Positions 53,707 through 62,983 of a stretch of DNA of 64,000 bases are shown here, in pieces. The notes beneath the pieces were generated by a model, which saw nothing but the letters and a program-made list of their open reading frames with translations, had not been told where the DNA came from and ran no database searches. Made by a program: the position numbers and the translations under genes. This stretch comes from Phytophthora colocasiae (Eukaryota > Oomycota > Peronosporomycetes > Peronosporales > Peronosporaceae): the NCBI GenBank assembly GCA_018806915.1, contig JAGKQI010000049.1, positions 744,001 through 808,000 on the forward strand, given 5' to 3'. The number at the start of each line of letters is the position of its first letter. Position 1 is the first letter of the stretch.

Positions 53707-55680
53707 GTGGAGCAGATGCGAAACGCGGAGGAACGGACTGTGAGCGACCACGAACTGATACGAGGACCGAACGATGTACAACACCGACTACCAGTAACAC
53801 AGAGCCAGCGATATCAGCTTTCCGAGCGCAGTGCGGAAGAACGATGGCAGCGAAGAGAACATGGCGATACTTTGCAATTGACGGACGAAGAGATCATGGA
53901 TGCGCAAACGAAGAGCACAATGGTGCAGACTTTGATCAACGAAGGCGAGTACAAGAACATGTGTGTCACGACGAGCTACGGATTGGCGGTGATCGAAACT
54001 CCGGACGGAATACGTGTGATTTTACCACCTGCATTGTGGGCGTTGGCGTTTAAAGAGTGCCATGATTCGATTTGGGCTGGACATCTGCGAACGACACATA
54101 CACAAGCGCGAGTTGCACAGATTTATTGGTGGCCGAACTTAGCGAGAGAAGTACGACGTTGGGTGAGTGGATGCCAATATTGTGGAAGTCGAAAAGCGAG
54201 ACCGCGTGATGTGATACCGCCACTAAGAAGTTTGAGAGGTGGAAATGTTGGAGATCGGTGGGCGCTAGATGTGGCAGGACCGCTACCTGTTGGAGACAAC
54301 GGACAACGATACGTGATCGCTGCATTAGAGTACGTGACGAGATATGCAGTGACAACTACGGTGGAGACGCAGAAAGCTGAGAACGTAGCAGCTTTCTTGA
54401 TGAAGAATATCGTGTTGAAGTTCGGACCATTTCGTGAATTGTTGACGGATGGAGCACCGGAGTTGACTGGCAAGGTGATCGACGAGTTAATGTACTTGCT
54501 GCAGGCGCAACAAAAGAATCCTGTACCATATCGACCACAAATGATTGGATTAGTCGAACGATTTCATCGCACGTGGAAGGACTGTGTAGCGAGACGAAAG
54601 ACAGTGTGATTGGGACAATTGGGTGGACTTTGCAGTGTATTCCTACAATTCAGGAAGGCATCCGACAGATGCGCTATCTCCTAATGAACTAATGATGGGA
54701 CGTAAGTTACGGACGCTGAACGAGTTACTTAGAGCTACGCATGTTGACGGAGTACCATCGAAAATTAGTAACGATGCTCAAGGACAGTGTTGAATGTGCG
54801 GAAAAAGCTCGGGAACGAGAACAAAAGCGACAAGCAAAATACTACAACCAGAGAACGAGAAAGTGGCAGACGTTTGTTAGCGGAGACAAAGTTTGGACCT
54901 CCACGGGGAGCTAAGGCTTCGAAATTTGTGCATAATTGGATTGGACCGTTGAGAGTGTTGGAACCAGTGGGATTCGATAACTTCCTGCTTCAATGAGAAG
55001 ATTAGAATGACGATGAGGGTGAACTGATAATAGCGCATGTGTCATTTTTGGTGGCATATCACTACCCTGCGGGGTATTTGCAGAAAGCGGCGGACGATAT
55101 CTGGGACGAGCTGATTAATGAAGGCACGATCGAGCGGACGTCGGATGCAGAGACGACAGGAGAAATTGTGGGAGCAGCGACGGCTCCAGTTAACGCGGCG
55201 ACTGCACGAGAACCTGCAAAACGAACGCAACGAACAACTCCGAGAAAGAATGACGATGATCAGCAATGTCAAACGATGGTGGAGTTGCGACGTCGGAGAA
55301 GAAGAAATGCGGCCGGACAATACGTCCTGGAGGTGGAATTGCGACCCCTACGAGAGCGACGAGCAAATGAGCGGAGCGATGCTAACGACGAGAGAATGTG
55401 GGTATCACTGCGAGAGTATGAGCAGCTCTTTCAGGCCGACGGAGTCGTGGAAGACTCTGAGATTGTAATAGGACACCTACTGAGGGATGGGTCGATGGCA
55501 GTTGATGACGAGCGGCATGATGTGGATGCTGGACGTGCGAAACAACGGATGGGTAAGGAAGATCACCATGAGAACGAGGTTGAAGAGGTGAGAATCTCCG
55601 ACGCGAAACGATCGTGTAACAACTGCGACTCAGTGGAGTGGACGAGTCGTGGGGTGCAAGGAGATAGAGCGACGGTGTAG
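53707..55680 (+). pseudogene. Integrase and C-terminal region of element D
   Basis: HHCC finger region (FKECHDSIWAGHLRTTH, CQYCGSRK). The DDE core is intact by motif (ALDVAGPLP, LLTDGAPELTG, YRPQMIGLVERFHR) up to a stop at 54609. Then come frame-broken parts with SPNELMMGRKLR, WIGPLRVLEPVGFDNF (GPY/F-like) and a charged C-terminal segment (55039-55680). Confidence 0.75.
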
Positions 55681-55852
55681 AATTGGCGACGGAGAGAGCA
55701 CGGACAGTAGAGAACTTGCCGCCCGCCGAAATCCTCACCGTACTCCGCTTGGCAACTTCTCAACGACACTTGTATTGACACAAAGTTTTCGAATTCCCTC
55801 AATTCTCCTCGCACTGACACTGGACGTGGATTCGTTAAGAAATTAGGGGTTG
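55681..55852. other. Short stretch after element D
   Basis: Probably the start of the lost 3' end of D; nothing specific is visible. Confidence 0.3.
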
Positions 55853-56147
55853 CTAAGACGCCAAAAAGAATGTTAATTCGCTATCGCAAACTCGTGAGTA
55901 TCGCATACAAACCTCATTGTCGGAAATCTCCTCCACATAGTCAAGATCGGTATCTGCAACTTCGTTTGGTGCATTGTAATTGTTGTCGTACTGGGATAAA
56001 TCTGCGTATGGATATTCGAGATCACTTGAGCAAAACAAAGAGAGAAAAGGTTAGCTAGCGCTTGATAACACTTGCAACCACAAGACTTACTCTTCATCAA
56101 GGAAGCGTGTCATGCGCTCTCGTATACTTGTTGACGAATCGACAAAT
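55853..56147 (-). pseudogene. C-terminal fragment of an unrecognised host gene
   Basis: Two exons on the minus strand: 56147 to about 56090 (STSIRERMTRFLDE) and about 56021-55853 (DLEYPYADLSQYDNNYN..., stop at 55853). They are joined by a GTAAGT...CTCAAG intron of about 68 bp in frame. The upstream part is cut off by the C3 5' LTR at 56148. Acidic Tyr/Asn-rich; family unknown. Confidence 0.4.
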
Positions 56148-56825
56148 TGATCGTAGGATAGTAAATCAGGATGGGACTAGTAGGCATAGGGATAACCATA
56201 AACAGAATCGAATTTGCCCTGAACCACTCAAGTGCCTTCGCCACGCCTGGAACCGGGAACTACATTGGCCCTACAAGCGTCGGGAAGGTAAGGATACGTG
56301 ATCTAGTATAGCGGTTAAGACTGGATAATATATTGGCCAGCTTTGCCCTATCTAGTGAACTATCCTTTAAGTGCATACATCGGATCGGAAGGAATTGGTT
56401 GTTTAGCCTGACGATCCCGTCGAATCTCACCCCCTCAAGACCCCCGCTATCGGAAGCGGAAAACAACGGAAAGGAAGGGACTGGATCCCGAACATTGGAC
56501 TATTGGAAGACCTGGATCGAGAACCAGGCGCCCGGATCAAGGCTCGAGAACGCGCCTACGACCGGGATCAAGTACCCCGAGGTGGAGTGAAGAACTTCCA
56601 CGCTACCTCAAACCCCTGCGTCACGCAAGACTTTCTTCCGACCTACAAGACACCTTCAGAAGTCACCTGGAAGAGCGTAACCCGCCTACCGACGGGTACA
56701 CAAAGTGAAACTACACACAGCTAGATCACGGATCATCGGGGGACCCCCTCCGTTAGTCGGTGTCTGGGCGCAAGTGGTGATCGAGACCTGCCTCAACGAG
56801 ATTTTGGCAGACCCGCTCCACCACA
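56148..56825 (+). repeat. 5' LTR of element C3
   Basis: 678 bp, TGATCGTAGG...CCACCACA. The gag ATG follows at the very next base. Confidence 0.88.
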
Positions 56826-59171
56826 ATGGTGCGCATGCCCGGATCTTCTGGTGACTTCGGATATCACCGTGAGTCCCAAGAAGATGTCAAGGTAAAAGAA
56901 GAACAAGGGGAAGAAGTGCCTACGAATGTTGGATCGACGCAGGCACCGATAAAAACGGAAAGATCCACAGATCAGCAGAGTTCTGGGAGGATCTCTACTG
57001 ACAGACACGAGGCAGACCTGGATCACAATCCAGATCTTGAAGAAAAACCTCGAATTCCTCCCAAGGCCCCTTCGGGGGCCGCCGCGGATCTCGATGAAAA
57101 TCGAGATCCGCACACGAGCGATAAGGAACCGGCAAAGCTGAAACCTAATCTGCTCATCGAGTCCACGGCTGCCTCAAGATCAACCAAGAAGAAGAAGATC
57201 AAGAGTACCCGGACAAAACTGAAGGCTCCAGATTCAGAACCAGAAGATGTGATCAACTCAGGATCAACGATCACCAAGGACGCAATCGAGCAGACCTACT
57301 ACAGGAGGATGCTGAGCGAGACCTTGTTGAACGATCCCGTTCTTGCGATCATACAAGTCCGCCAGATCGGTAACCTAGCTGGCCCAGTGTCAAAACCCCG
57401 AACTAGCTCTGATCGCCTGAATGCGGTGAAGATACTACTTGATCTACTCCAAGAAGCTGGTTTAGTTGCTGGAGAATTTGACCCAAACTCTTTGTTTGAC
57501 ATGGAACTGGAAGCAATTCAATCTGCGACCCACGATCTATTCGACTCCCTCAAGATCTTGGTTGGCGAACGCCCGCTGACGCCTGATCCCGGCTATCAGA
57601 CCGGATCGTCGCGCTACGCATCAGCTACCTCGGAGCCGGACTCCGATAACCCAAGAGGACCGCAACATATGTCGTTGGGCCCCTCCGGTGCCAAGTTCCT
57701 GAGATCGCGAGTGAAGAAGCAGGATACACGATTGGCGGCTGTGAAATCAGAGGTCAAGACGCACGGTCAACAAGAGGATCGCCAGATTCGGACAGATCAG
57801 ACCGCGCCGACAACGGATTCCGCAGGATCGAGCAACAAGTTAGATGACTACTTCCAGGTGGCGATGGATCGCTTCCTAAAGGAACGGAGTCTCGCGACAC
57901 CTCGTTCGCCGATACTCCGACCGCCGATCAAGGGGGCGTCCGATGTCGATATGGAATCTGTTGCGGCTTCGGATCCCGATGCTTGGGAATATGATCCGGA
58001 CGATCTGGGCATACCAAACCCCGCTGGACAGATGCCGAGTCGGGCAGCGATCGCGTCTGCGGCGATCGGCCAAGGAGGGTCGTCGATGATCCAGCGGGTC
58101 CGGATCTCAGCGATCTCGGATCTGAAAGATTTCGCGGGTAAAGATCTGGATGAAGATCACGCTCGGGCCTGGATCGGCAAGGTCAAGTCGGCATTCCAGC
58201 GCGATCAGGCTACGGAAGAGGATAAATGCCTCACGTTTGCAGATTTGATGGTCGGGCCGGCGAAGAACTGGTATAGACAACTCAGTCGGACGACGAAAAC
58301 CAGGTGGTCGGATCTGCTAGACAGTTTCCAGACCCAGTATTGTGGGTTGGGTATGTCGATCGCGTGGCAATACTATCACGCTCGCAAGCGATCGGAGAAG
58401 ACTCCTCTCGACTACCTGTACCGGCTTAACGTGGCAGCCTTACGAGCTAAACTGAAGATCAAGGATGGGAGCCCTAAGGCCCGCCGGGAACATGTGGACC
58501 ACTACATCGAGACATTAGGAGATCCGGAGTTGGCTGATCGGCTGACTCTACTCCGACTGAGTGACGTCGACGAACTTGAGGAGGTACTTCGTGCCCGGGA
58601 ACGGGCGAAAAGCAGACAACGTAATTCTGCGTTTGGATCGAAGTACCGACAAAAGGCACCGGCCAGTGCCCCGGCAGCCCCCACCCGAGCGGTGGTACGG
58701 GCGATCCAAACCCAAGATCCGAGCTCGGAATCGGAAGAGATATCCGGATCGGATGGATCCGATTCTGAAGGAGATCTCCGGAGAATATACCTTGCCGCGA
58801 CTGAAGACAAGCAGATCGTTACGGGGGGCGCCTCCCACCAGCCGGATCAGGCGCGATCGCATATGAACGCGCAAGATCGAGGCCGGATCGCGGATCGGAG
58901 AGGTACATCGGATCACGATCGAGGTCGCTGTTCGCACTGCGGATCCCGGAAGCACACAGATCTGGACTGTTGGAGGCGTCTAACTTGTGATAAGTGCGGG
59001 AAGAGAGGCCACCCAACGGATCGCTGTCTGTATACCTGCCGCGGTTGTGGGGAGATCCACGAAGCTGGAGAATGCCCCATGGAAAAATTCTACAACCAGA
59101 TTCGCAAGTGGTACGATCCGACTCGACACGCTGGATTGTTCCCCGAGAAGGTGGAGAAGATGTTAAACTAG
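56826..59171 (+). CDS. Gag of family C (copy C3), 781 aa
   Basis: Intact from the ATG at 56826, which is fused to the putative PBS. The N-terminal 230 residues are charged and Ser/Pro-rich. A Gag capsid-like helical domain spans about 420-600 (FAGKDLDEDHARAWIGKV, YYHARKRSEKTPLDYLYRL). Three Cys-rich motifs lie near the C-terminus: CSHCGSRKHTDLDC at 702, CDKCGKRGHPTDRC at 721 and CRGCGEIHEAGEC at 738. The stop TAG (59169-59171) follows directly on the slip site. Longer than the usual 300-500-aa Gag because of the N-terminal extension. It matches the partial gag at 62984. Confidence 0.88.
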   Translation: MVRMPGSSGDFGYHRESQEDVKVKEEQGEEVPTNVGSTQAPIKTERSTDQQSSGRISTDRHEADLDHNPDLEEKPRIPPKAPSGAAADLDENRDPHTSDKEPAKLKPNLLIESTAASRSTKKKKIKSTRTKLKAPDSEPEDVINSGSTITKDAIEQTYYRRMLSETLLNDPVLAIIQVRQIGNLAGPVSKPRTSSDRLNAVKILLDLLQEAGLVAGEFDPNSLFDMELEAIQSATHDLFDSLKILVGERPLTPDPGYQTGSSRYASATSEPDSDNPRGPQHMSLGPSGAKFLRSRVKKQDTRLAAVKSEVKTHGQQEDRQIRTDQTAPTTDSAGSSNKLDDYFQVAMDRFLKERSLATPRSPILRPPIKGASDVDMESVAASDPDAWEYDPDDLGIPNPAGQMPSRAAIASAAIGQGGSSMIQRVRISAISDLKDFAGKDLDEDHARAWIGKVKSAFQRDQATEEDKCLTFADLMVGPAKNWYRQLSRTTKTRWSDLLDSFQTQYCGLGMSIAWQYYHARKRSEKTPLDYLYRLNVAALRAKLKIKDGSPKARREHVDHYIETLGDPELADRLTLLRLSDVDELEEVLRARERAKSRQRNSAFGSKYRQKAPASAPAAPTRAVVRAIQTQDPSSESEEISGSDGSDSEGDLRRIYLAATEDKQIVTGGASHQPDQARSHMNAQDRGRIADRRGTSDHDRGRCSHCGSRKHTDLDCWRRLTCDKCGKRGHPTDRCLYTCRGCGEIHEAGECPMEKFYNQIRKWYDPTRHAGLFPEKVEKMLN
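56827..56842 (+). other. Putative primer binding site of family C, overlapping the gag start
   Basis: TGGTGCGCATGCCCGG begins one base after the LTR end; the A before it makes the gag ATG. Same arrangement at 62984. Confidence 0.45.
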
Positions 59172-59209
59172 GACGCTCGCCGGTTTGGAAACCGGTACGA
59201 ACCGAGCGT
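59162..59209 (+). promoter_or_regulatory. -1 frameshift signal between gag and protease of family C
   Basis: G_TTA_AAC at 59162-59168 in gag phase, directly before the gag TAG. After a 4-nt spacer, outer stem 59173-59179 with 59203-59209 (7 bp) and inner stem 59180-59186 with 59189-59195. The protease frame is -1 and continues LGRSPVWKP. C1 keeps the site with one base change outside the stems. Confidence 0.75.
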
Positions 59210-59867
59210 TCTGAGTACTGCATCTATGCATATGTGAACAAGAAATCGAGAGATCAAGATAGGGAGGGTCCGGATCTACGCGGTAATACATGTAAGTTGC
59301 ATTCGTATACTGCTAGGATCGCGAGTCTTCCCCGGGTTGATGATTTCTCTCGATTTGGTGCGGAGGTGGCCTTGGATCTCAAGGAAGGAGAATCCAGGGG
59401 GTACTGGAAATACCACGCACCAGGAAAATGGTTCCGCCAACCCAAGATCTCAGGCAAGATCAATCATGAAAGAGCGATCTTGCTCCTGGACACCGGCGCC
59501 GAGGTACATCTTGGATACCGCCTTTGCTCGTAAGGTTGGGTGCCACTTTGACACTAGTCAGAGACAGGAGTGTGTTGGGATCGGGGGTAACGTGTATACC
59601 GCCGAAGGGAGAACGAGGATCAAGATCACGCTTGCAGGATACTTGGTTTACTTTTTCGATCTTTGGATCGGAGATCTATCTGGACAAGATGCGATCCTGG
59701 GTATGGACTTCATGATCCCGGCTGGGGTCCGAATGGATCTTGCGAAGGGATCGATGTGTTTACCCAATGAGGTGGGGATCCCACTTAATGGTCGTAAGAG
59801 ATTGTATGGGGAGAAGGTCAGATCAATGAAACTGGAGGAAGATCTACATCCCGGTTGGAGGATATGA
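59168..59867 (+). pseudogene. Protease of element C3
   Basis: Same protein as 40831-40067 on the minus strand. The active site LLLDTGAEV is present, but two bases are missing just after it (about 59506) relative to C1, so the frame breaks and ends at 59533. The second half (AILGMDF) is open in another frame to 59867. Confidence 0.8.
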
Positions 59868-60681
59868 GGAGATCGCGTCAAAAGTAAAATTATCGGCGAC
59901 GGAGAAATTATGGGTGACCAGAGGCGACCGATGGGTACCTACGGTGGTAGAAGGACCCGGCCGGACTCGGTACTTAGCGATCACGAATCTGAGCGAGAAG
60001 ATTCTACGACTGGATCACCGATTACATGTCGGAATGGTACTTGATCAAGAAAAAGTTCCTCGATACCCCGGGTTTGTATCGGTCGGATCGCGGCGTTACA
60101 TGGAATGGCAGAACTTGGCTCTAGAAACGACAGTAGACGCAAGATCAGTACCTAAAACACCCGTAGAAGCCTCGCTGCCGGCAGTCGAACGGCCAACCTA
60201 CGCTACACCGCGATCCATACTTCGCCGAGGTGAGACGACCAAGATCGACCCCGATCTCGTATCGATATCGACCTTAGAACCCCGATCACCAACTCGATCG
60301 ACCTATGCGGCCGGAGTCAAGGTCACGTTTCTCGAGCCACAACCGGATTCCATGATCACACCACCGATAACGATCAGCCCCGACAGGACCCCGAGTGGCG
60401 AAGCTGGGGGCGGTGAGACGAATGAGAGCTTGGCAGATCAGGCCCCAGGTCGGACAGATCAGACATGCGAAGAAGGGATCGGAGCAAAAACAGAAAATCC
60501 AGATTTTAATACCGAGATCAAACAGATATCCGACGCGGACGCCATCTCCACGGTCGTGGACACCCCGACCCTGACAGCCAAGGGCGACAAACTTGAGGAT
60601 CCATCAACGAATGAACCCGATCCGACATCTCCTGAGGGGATCGGAGAATGCCGATCAGACCCACTTACACGAAGGTGGTGA
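59868..60681 (+). pseudogene. Pol linker region of element C3
   Basis: Open segment (KVKLSATEKLWVTRGDRW... to RSDPLTRRW) in a frame +1 to protease. Thr/Ser/Pro-rich, no domain recognised. Better preserved than in C1. Confidence 0.6.
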
Positions 60682-61647
60682 TTTTCGGCCGAAGATCGGG
60701 CCGATATCCTCGCAGTAGTACCAGAGATCCAGATCTCCACCACTGAAGAAGTTAGGATCGAGGATCTACAAGTGGGAAGTCCGGGATCTGCTACCCCGGA
60801 GGAGATCGAGAAGCTCCGTCAGATCATTTGGAAGAAACGACACCTTCTGATCGGGAAAGGAAACGCGCTGCCTCCGGCAGCCAGGGGCGTCATTTGTGAC
60901 ATAGATGTTGGTAATGCAAGACCAATTGCACAACGAGTCCGGAAGGTGGCGCCGCAGTTTCGCGAGAAAGTATCGGACCTCATCAAAGGACTCCTAGCCG
61001 CCAAGAAAATCCGGCCATCGACCTCACCGTGGGCATCCCCGATCGTGGTGATTATCAAGAAGAACGGTGTGGATATCCGGCTATGCATCGATTATCGGCT
61101 GGTGAACAGCCTCACGAGGCTGATGGTTTACCCGATGCCCCTGATCAACGACCTGCTGGAAGATCTCGACAAGGTTCTATGGTACTGTTCGCTGGACATG
61201 GCCAGCGGATTCTGGGTCGTGTCTATGACTGACCGAGCTCGCGCGATCTCGGCTTTCATCACCCCGTTCGGCCTCTTCGAGTGGAATCGCATGCCCTTCG
61301 GATTGAAGAACGCTCCCCAGATCTACCAACGTCTCGTAGACAATGCCCTATATGGGTTTCTGAAGATCTCCCAGACGGGAGATGCGGAGGGCTCTGCGGA
61401 TGTGTTTGACTCAGGGATCCCGGAGGATCCTGGTCGCCCGTTGGTGCTGGGACGAAGATCGTACATCGACGACATCTTGATCACATCGAGATCGTGGGAT
61501 CAGATGTGTGAACGAGTAGAGGATCTGCTGGAGGCCTGCGATAAGTGGAACCTCTCGATCAGTGTGGCAAAAAGCTTCTGGGGCATGTGTGGTGAAGCGG
61601 ACGAAGATTTTTCCCGGAGAGGCGATATCAGCCACGAACCCGAATAG
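60682..61647 (+). pseudogene. Truncated reverse transcriptase of element C3
   Basis: RT from STSPWASPIV through YIDDIL and ISVAKSFWGM, then at 61588 the frame enters 3' non-coding DNA and stops at 61647. One T fewer than C1 in a T-run near 60684 shifts the N-terminal join. Confidence 0.82.
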
Positions 61648-62304
61648 AGTCGGAACGAGCGACAGGGGGGACCTGTGATCCCCAGATCTGGGTCGAATCA
61701 GACGAAGGTACGAGGGGTCCCGCCGGGGAACAGGCAACGGGGACACCGGCGGAGGAGCAAGAGGAGCGGTGTTCGTGGGTGATCCGAATCCTGTCGCGGA
61801 GTTCGTGGGTGATCCGAATCCTGCCGGAGGAAGAATGGGGAAATCAAGGATGATCTCGCGCGATCAACGATGACGGGGTCCCAAGTGAGCACGATCGGCT
61901 TACCCTGGCGCCCCGAAGCCTCTGACAGCACGATCCTACTTCCCCGGGCGGCGACGAAGCGGGATCACGCAGGATCACGCAATGATCCTCCCCGGTATGA
62001 GTACGAGATCAGCTCCGGATCAAGGTCAGCCCCAGGCGCGGCGCAGACTCTTCTGGTGGCCTGATCCGGATTCTTTGAAGGATTACCAAGCGGGATCAGG
62101 CAGCGATCAAGCCTCGATCGGGCAGCGATCAAGTCTCGGTTAGGTGCGAGATCAAGCTTCGGTTAAGTGCGAGATCAAGCTTCGGTTAAGTGCGAGATCA
62201 AGCTTCGGTTAAGTACGAGATCAAGCTTCGGTTAAGTACGGAATCGGCTCAAGATCAGGGTTAGGGGAACCAAGCTAGGGATCAGCTCTGTAGCCAGTGT
62301 CATG
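61648..62304 (+). repeat. 3' non-coding region of C3 with tandem repeats
   Basis: Holds a 30-bp direct repeat (about 61771-61826, GTTCGTGGGTGATCCGAATC unit) and about five copies of a 23-bp unit GCGAGATCAAGCTTCGGTTA at 62130-62243, right before the LTR. Confidence 0.8.
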
Positions 62305-62983
62305 TGATCGTAGGAAGGTAAATCAGGATGGGATTAGTAGACATAGGAATAACCAAAAACAGAATCGAATTTGCCCTGAACCACTCAAGTGTCTTCGCTA
62401 CGTTTGGAACCGGGAACTACATTGGCCCCACAAGCGTCAGGAAGGTAAGGATACGTGACCTAGTATATCGGTTAAGTCTGGATAATATATTGGCCAGCTT
62501 TGCCCTATCTAGTGAACTGTCCTTTAAGTGCATACATCGGATCGGAAGGAGTTGGTTGTTTGGCCCAACGATCCCGTCGAATCTCGCCCCCTCAAGACTC
62601 CCGCTATTGGAAGCGGTAAACAACGGAAAGGAAGGGACTGAATCCCGAACATTGGATTATTGGAAGACCTGGATCAAGAACCAGGCACCCGGATCAAGGC
62701 TCGAGAGCTCGCCTACGACCGGGATCAAGTACTCCGAGGTGGAGTGAAGAACTTCCACGCCGCCTCAAACCCCTGCGTCACCCAAGACTTTCTTCCGACC
62801 TACAAGACACCTTCAGAAGTCACCTGGAAGAGCGTAACCCGCCTACCGACGGGTACACAAGGTGAACACTACACGCAGCTAGATCACGGATCATCGGGGG
62901 ACCCCCTCCGTTAGTCGGTGTCTGGGCGCAAGTGGTGATCGAGACCTGCCTCAACGAGATTTTGGCAGACCCGCTCCACCACA
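62305..62983 (+). repeat. C-family LTR shared by C3 (3') and C4 (5')
   Basis: 679 bp, more diverged from 56148-56825 than expected for a single insertion pair. It is followed directly by a gag start. Confidence 0.85.

Larger units (their letters stand above)
48611..55680 (+). mobile_element. Ty3/Gypsy element D, decayed, LTRs not resolved
   Basis: Gag, protease, RT/RNase H, integrase and a C-terminal region in order on the plus strand, with many frame breaks. No antisense gene was seen. Coding DNA is rich in ACGA/CGAA words and A/G-ending codons, unlike elements A-C. Confidence 0.8.
56148..62983 (+). mobile_element. Ty3/Gypsy element C3 with ~6.4-kb internal deletion
   Basis: LTR 56148-56825, gag, frameshift signal, protease, linker, first half of RT, then a direct jump to the 3' non-coding region (61588-62304) and an LTR at 62305-62983. 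Compared with C1 the missing part runs from about 31,893 to 38,345 (C1 coordinates): the rest of RT, both RNase H domains, integrase and the antisense gene. The trinucleotide ATG is shared at the junction (61585-61587). Confidence 0.85.

Noticed and set aside
46148..56148. Two C-type LTRs starting exactly 10,000 bp apart
   Set aside because: The DNA between is unrelated to a unit repeat; coincidence.
56290..56330. tRNA-like A-box (TAGTATAGCGGTTAAGAC) in the family C LTRs
   Set aside because: No B-box (GGTTCRANYCC) or cloverleaf follows, so not a tRNA or SINE promoter on this evidence.
61751..62250. CRISPR-like spaced repeats
   Set aside because: Units are contiguous or irregular with no unique spacers; this is tandem-repeat DNA of a eukaryotic retroelement.
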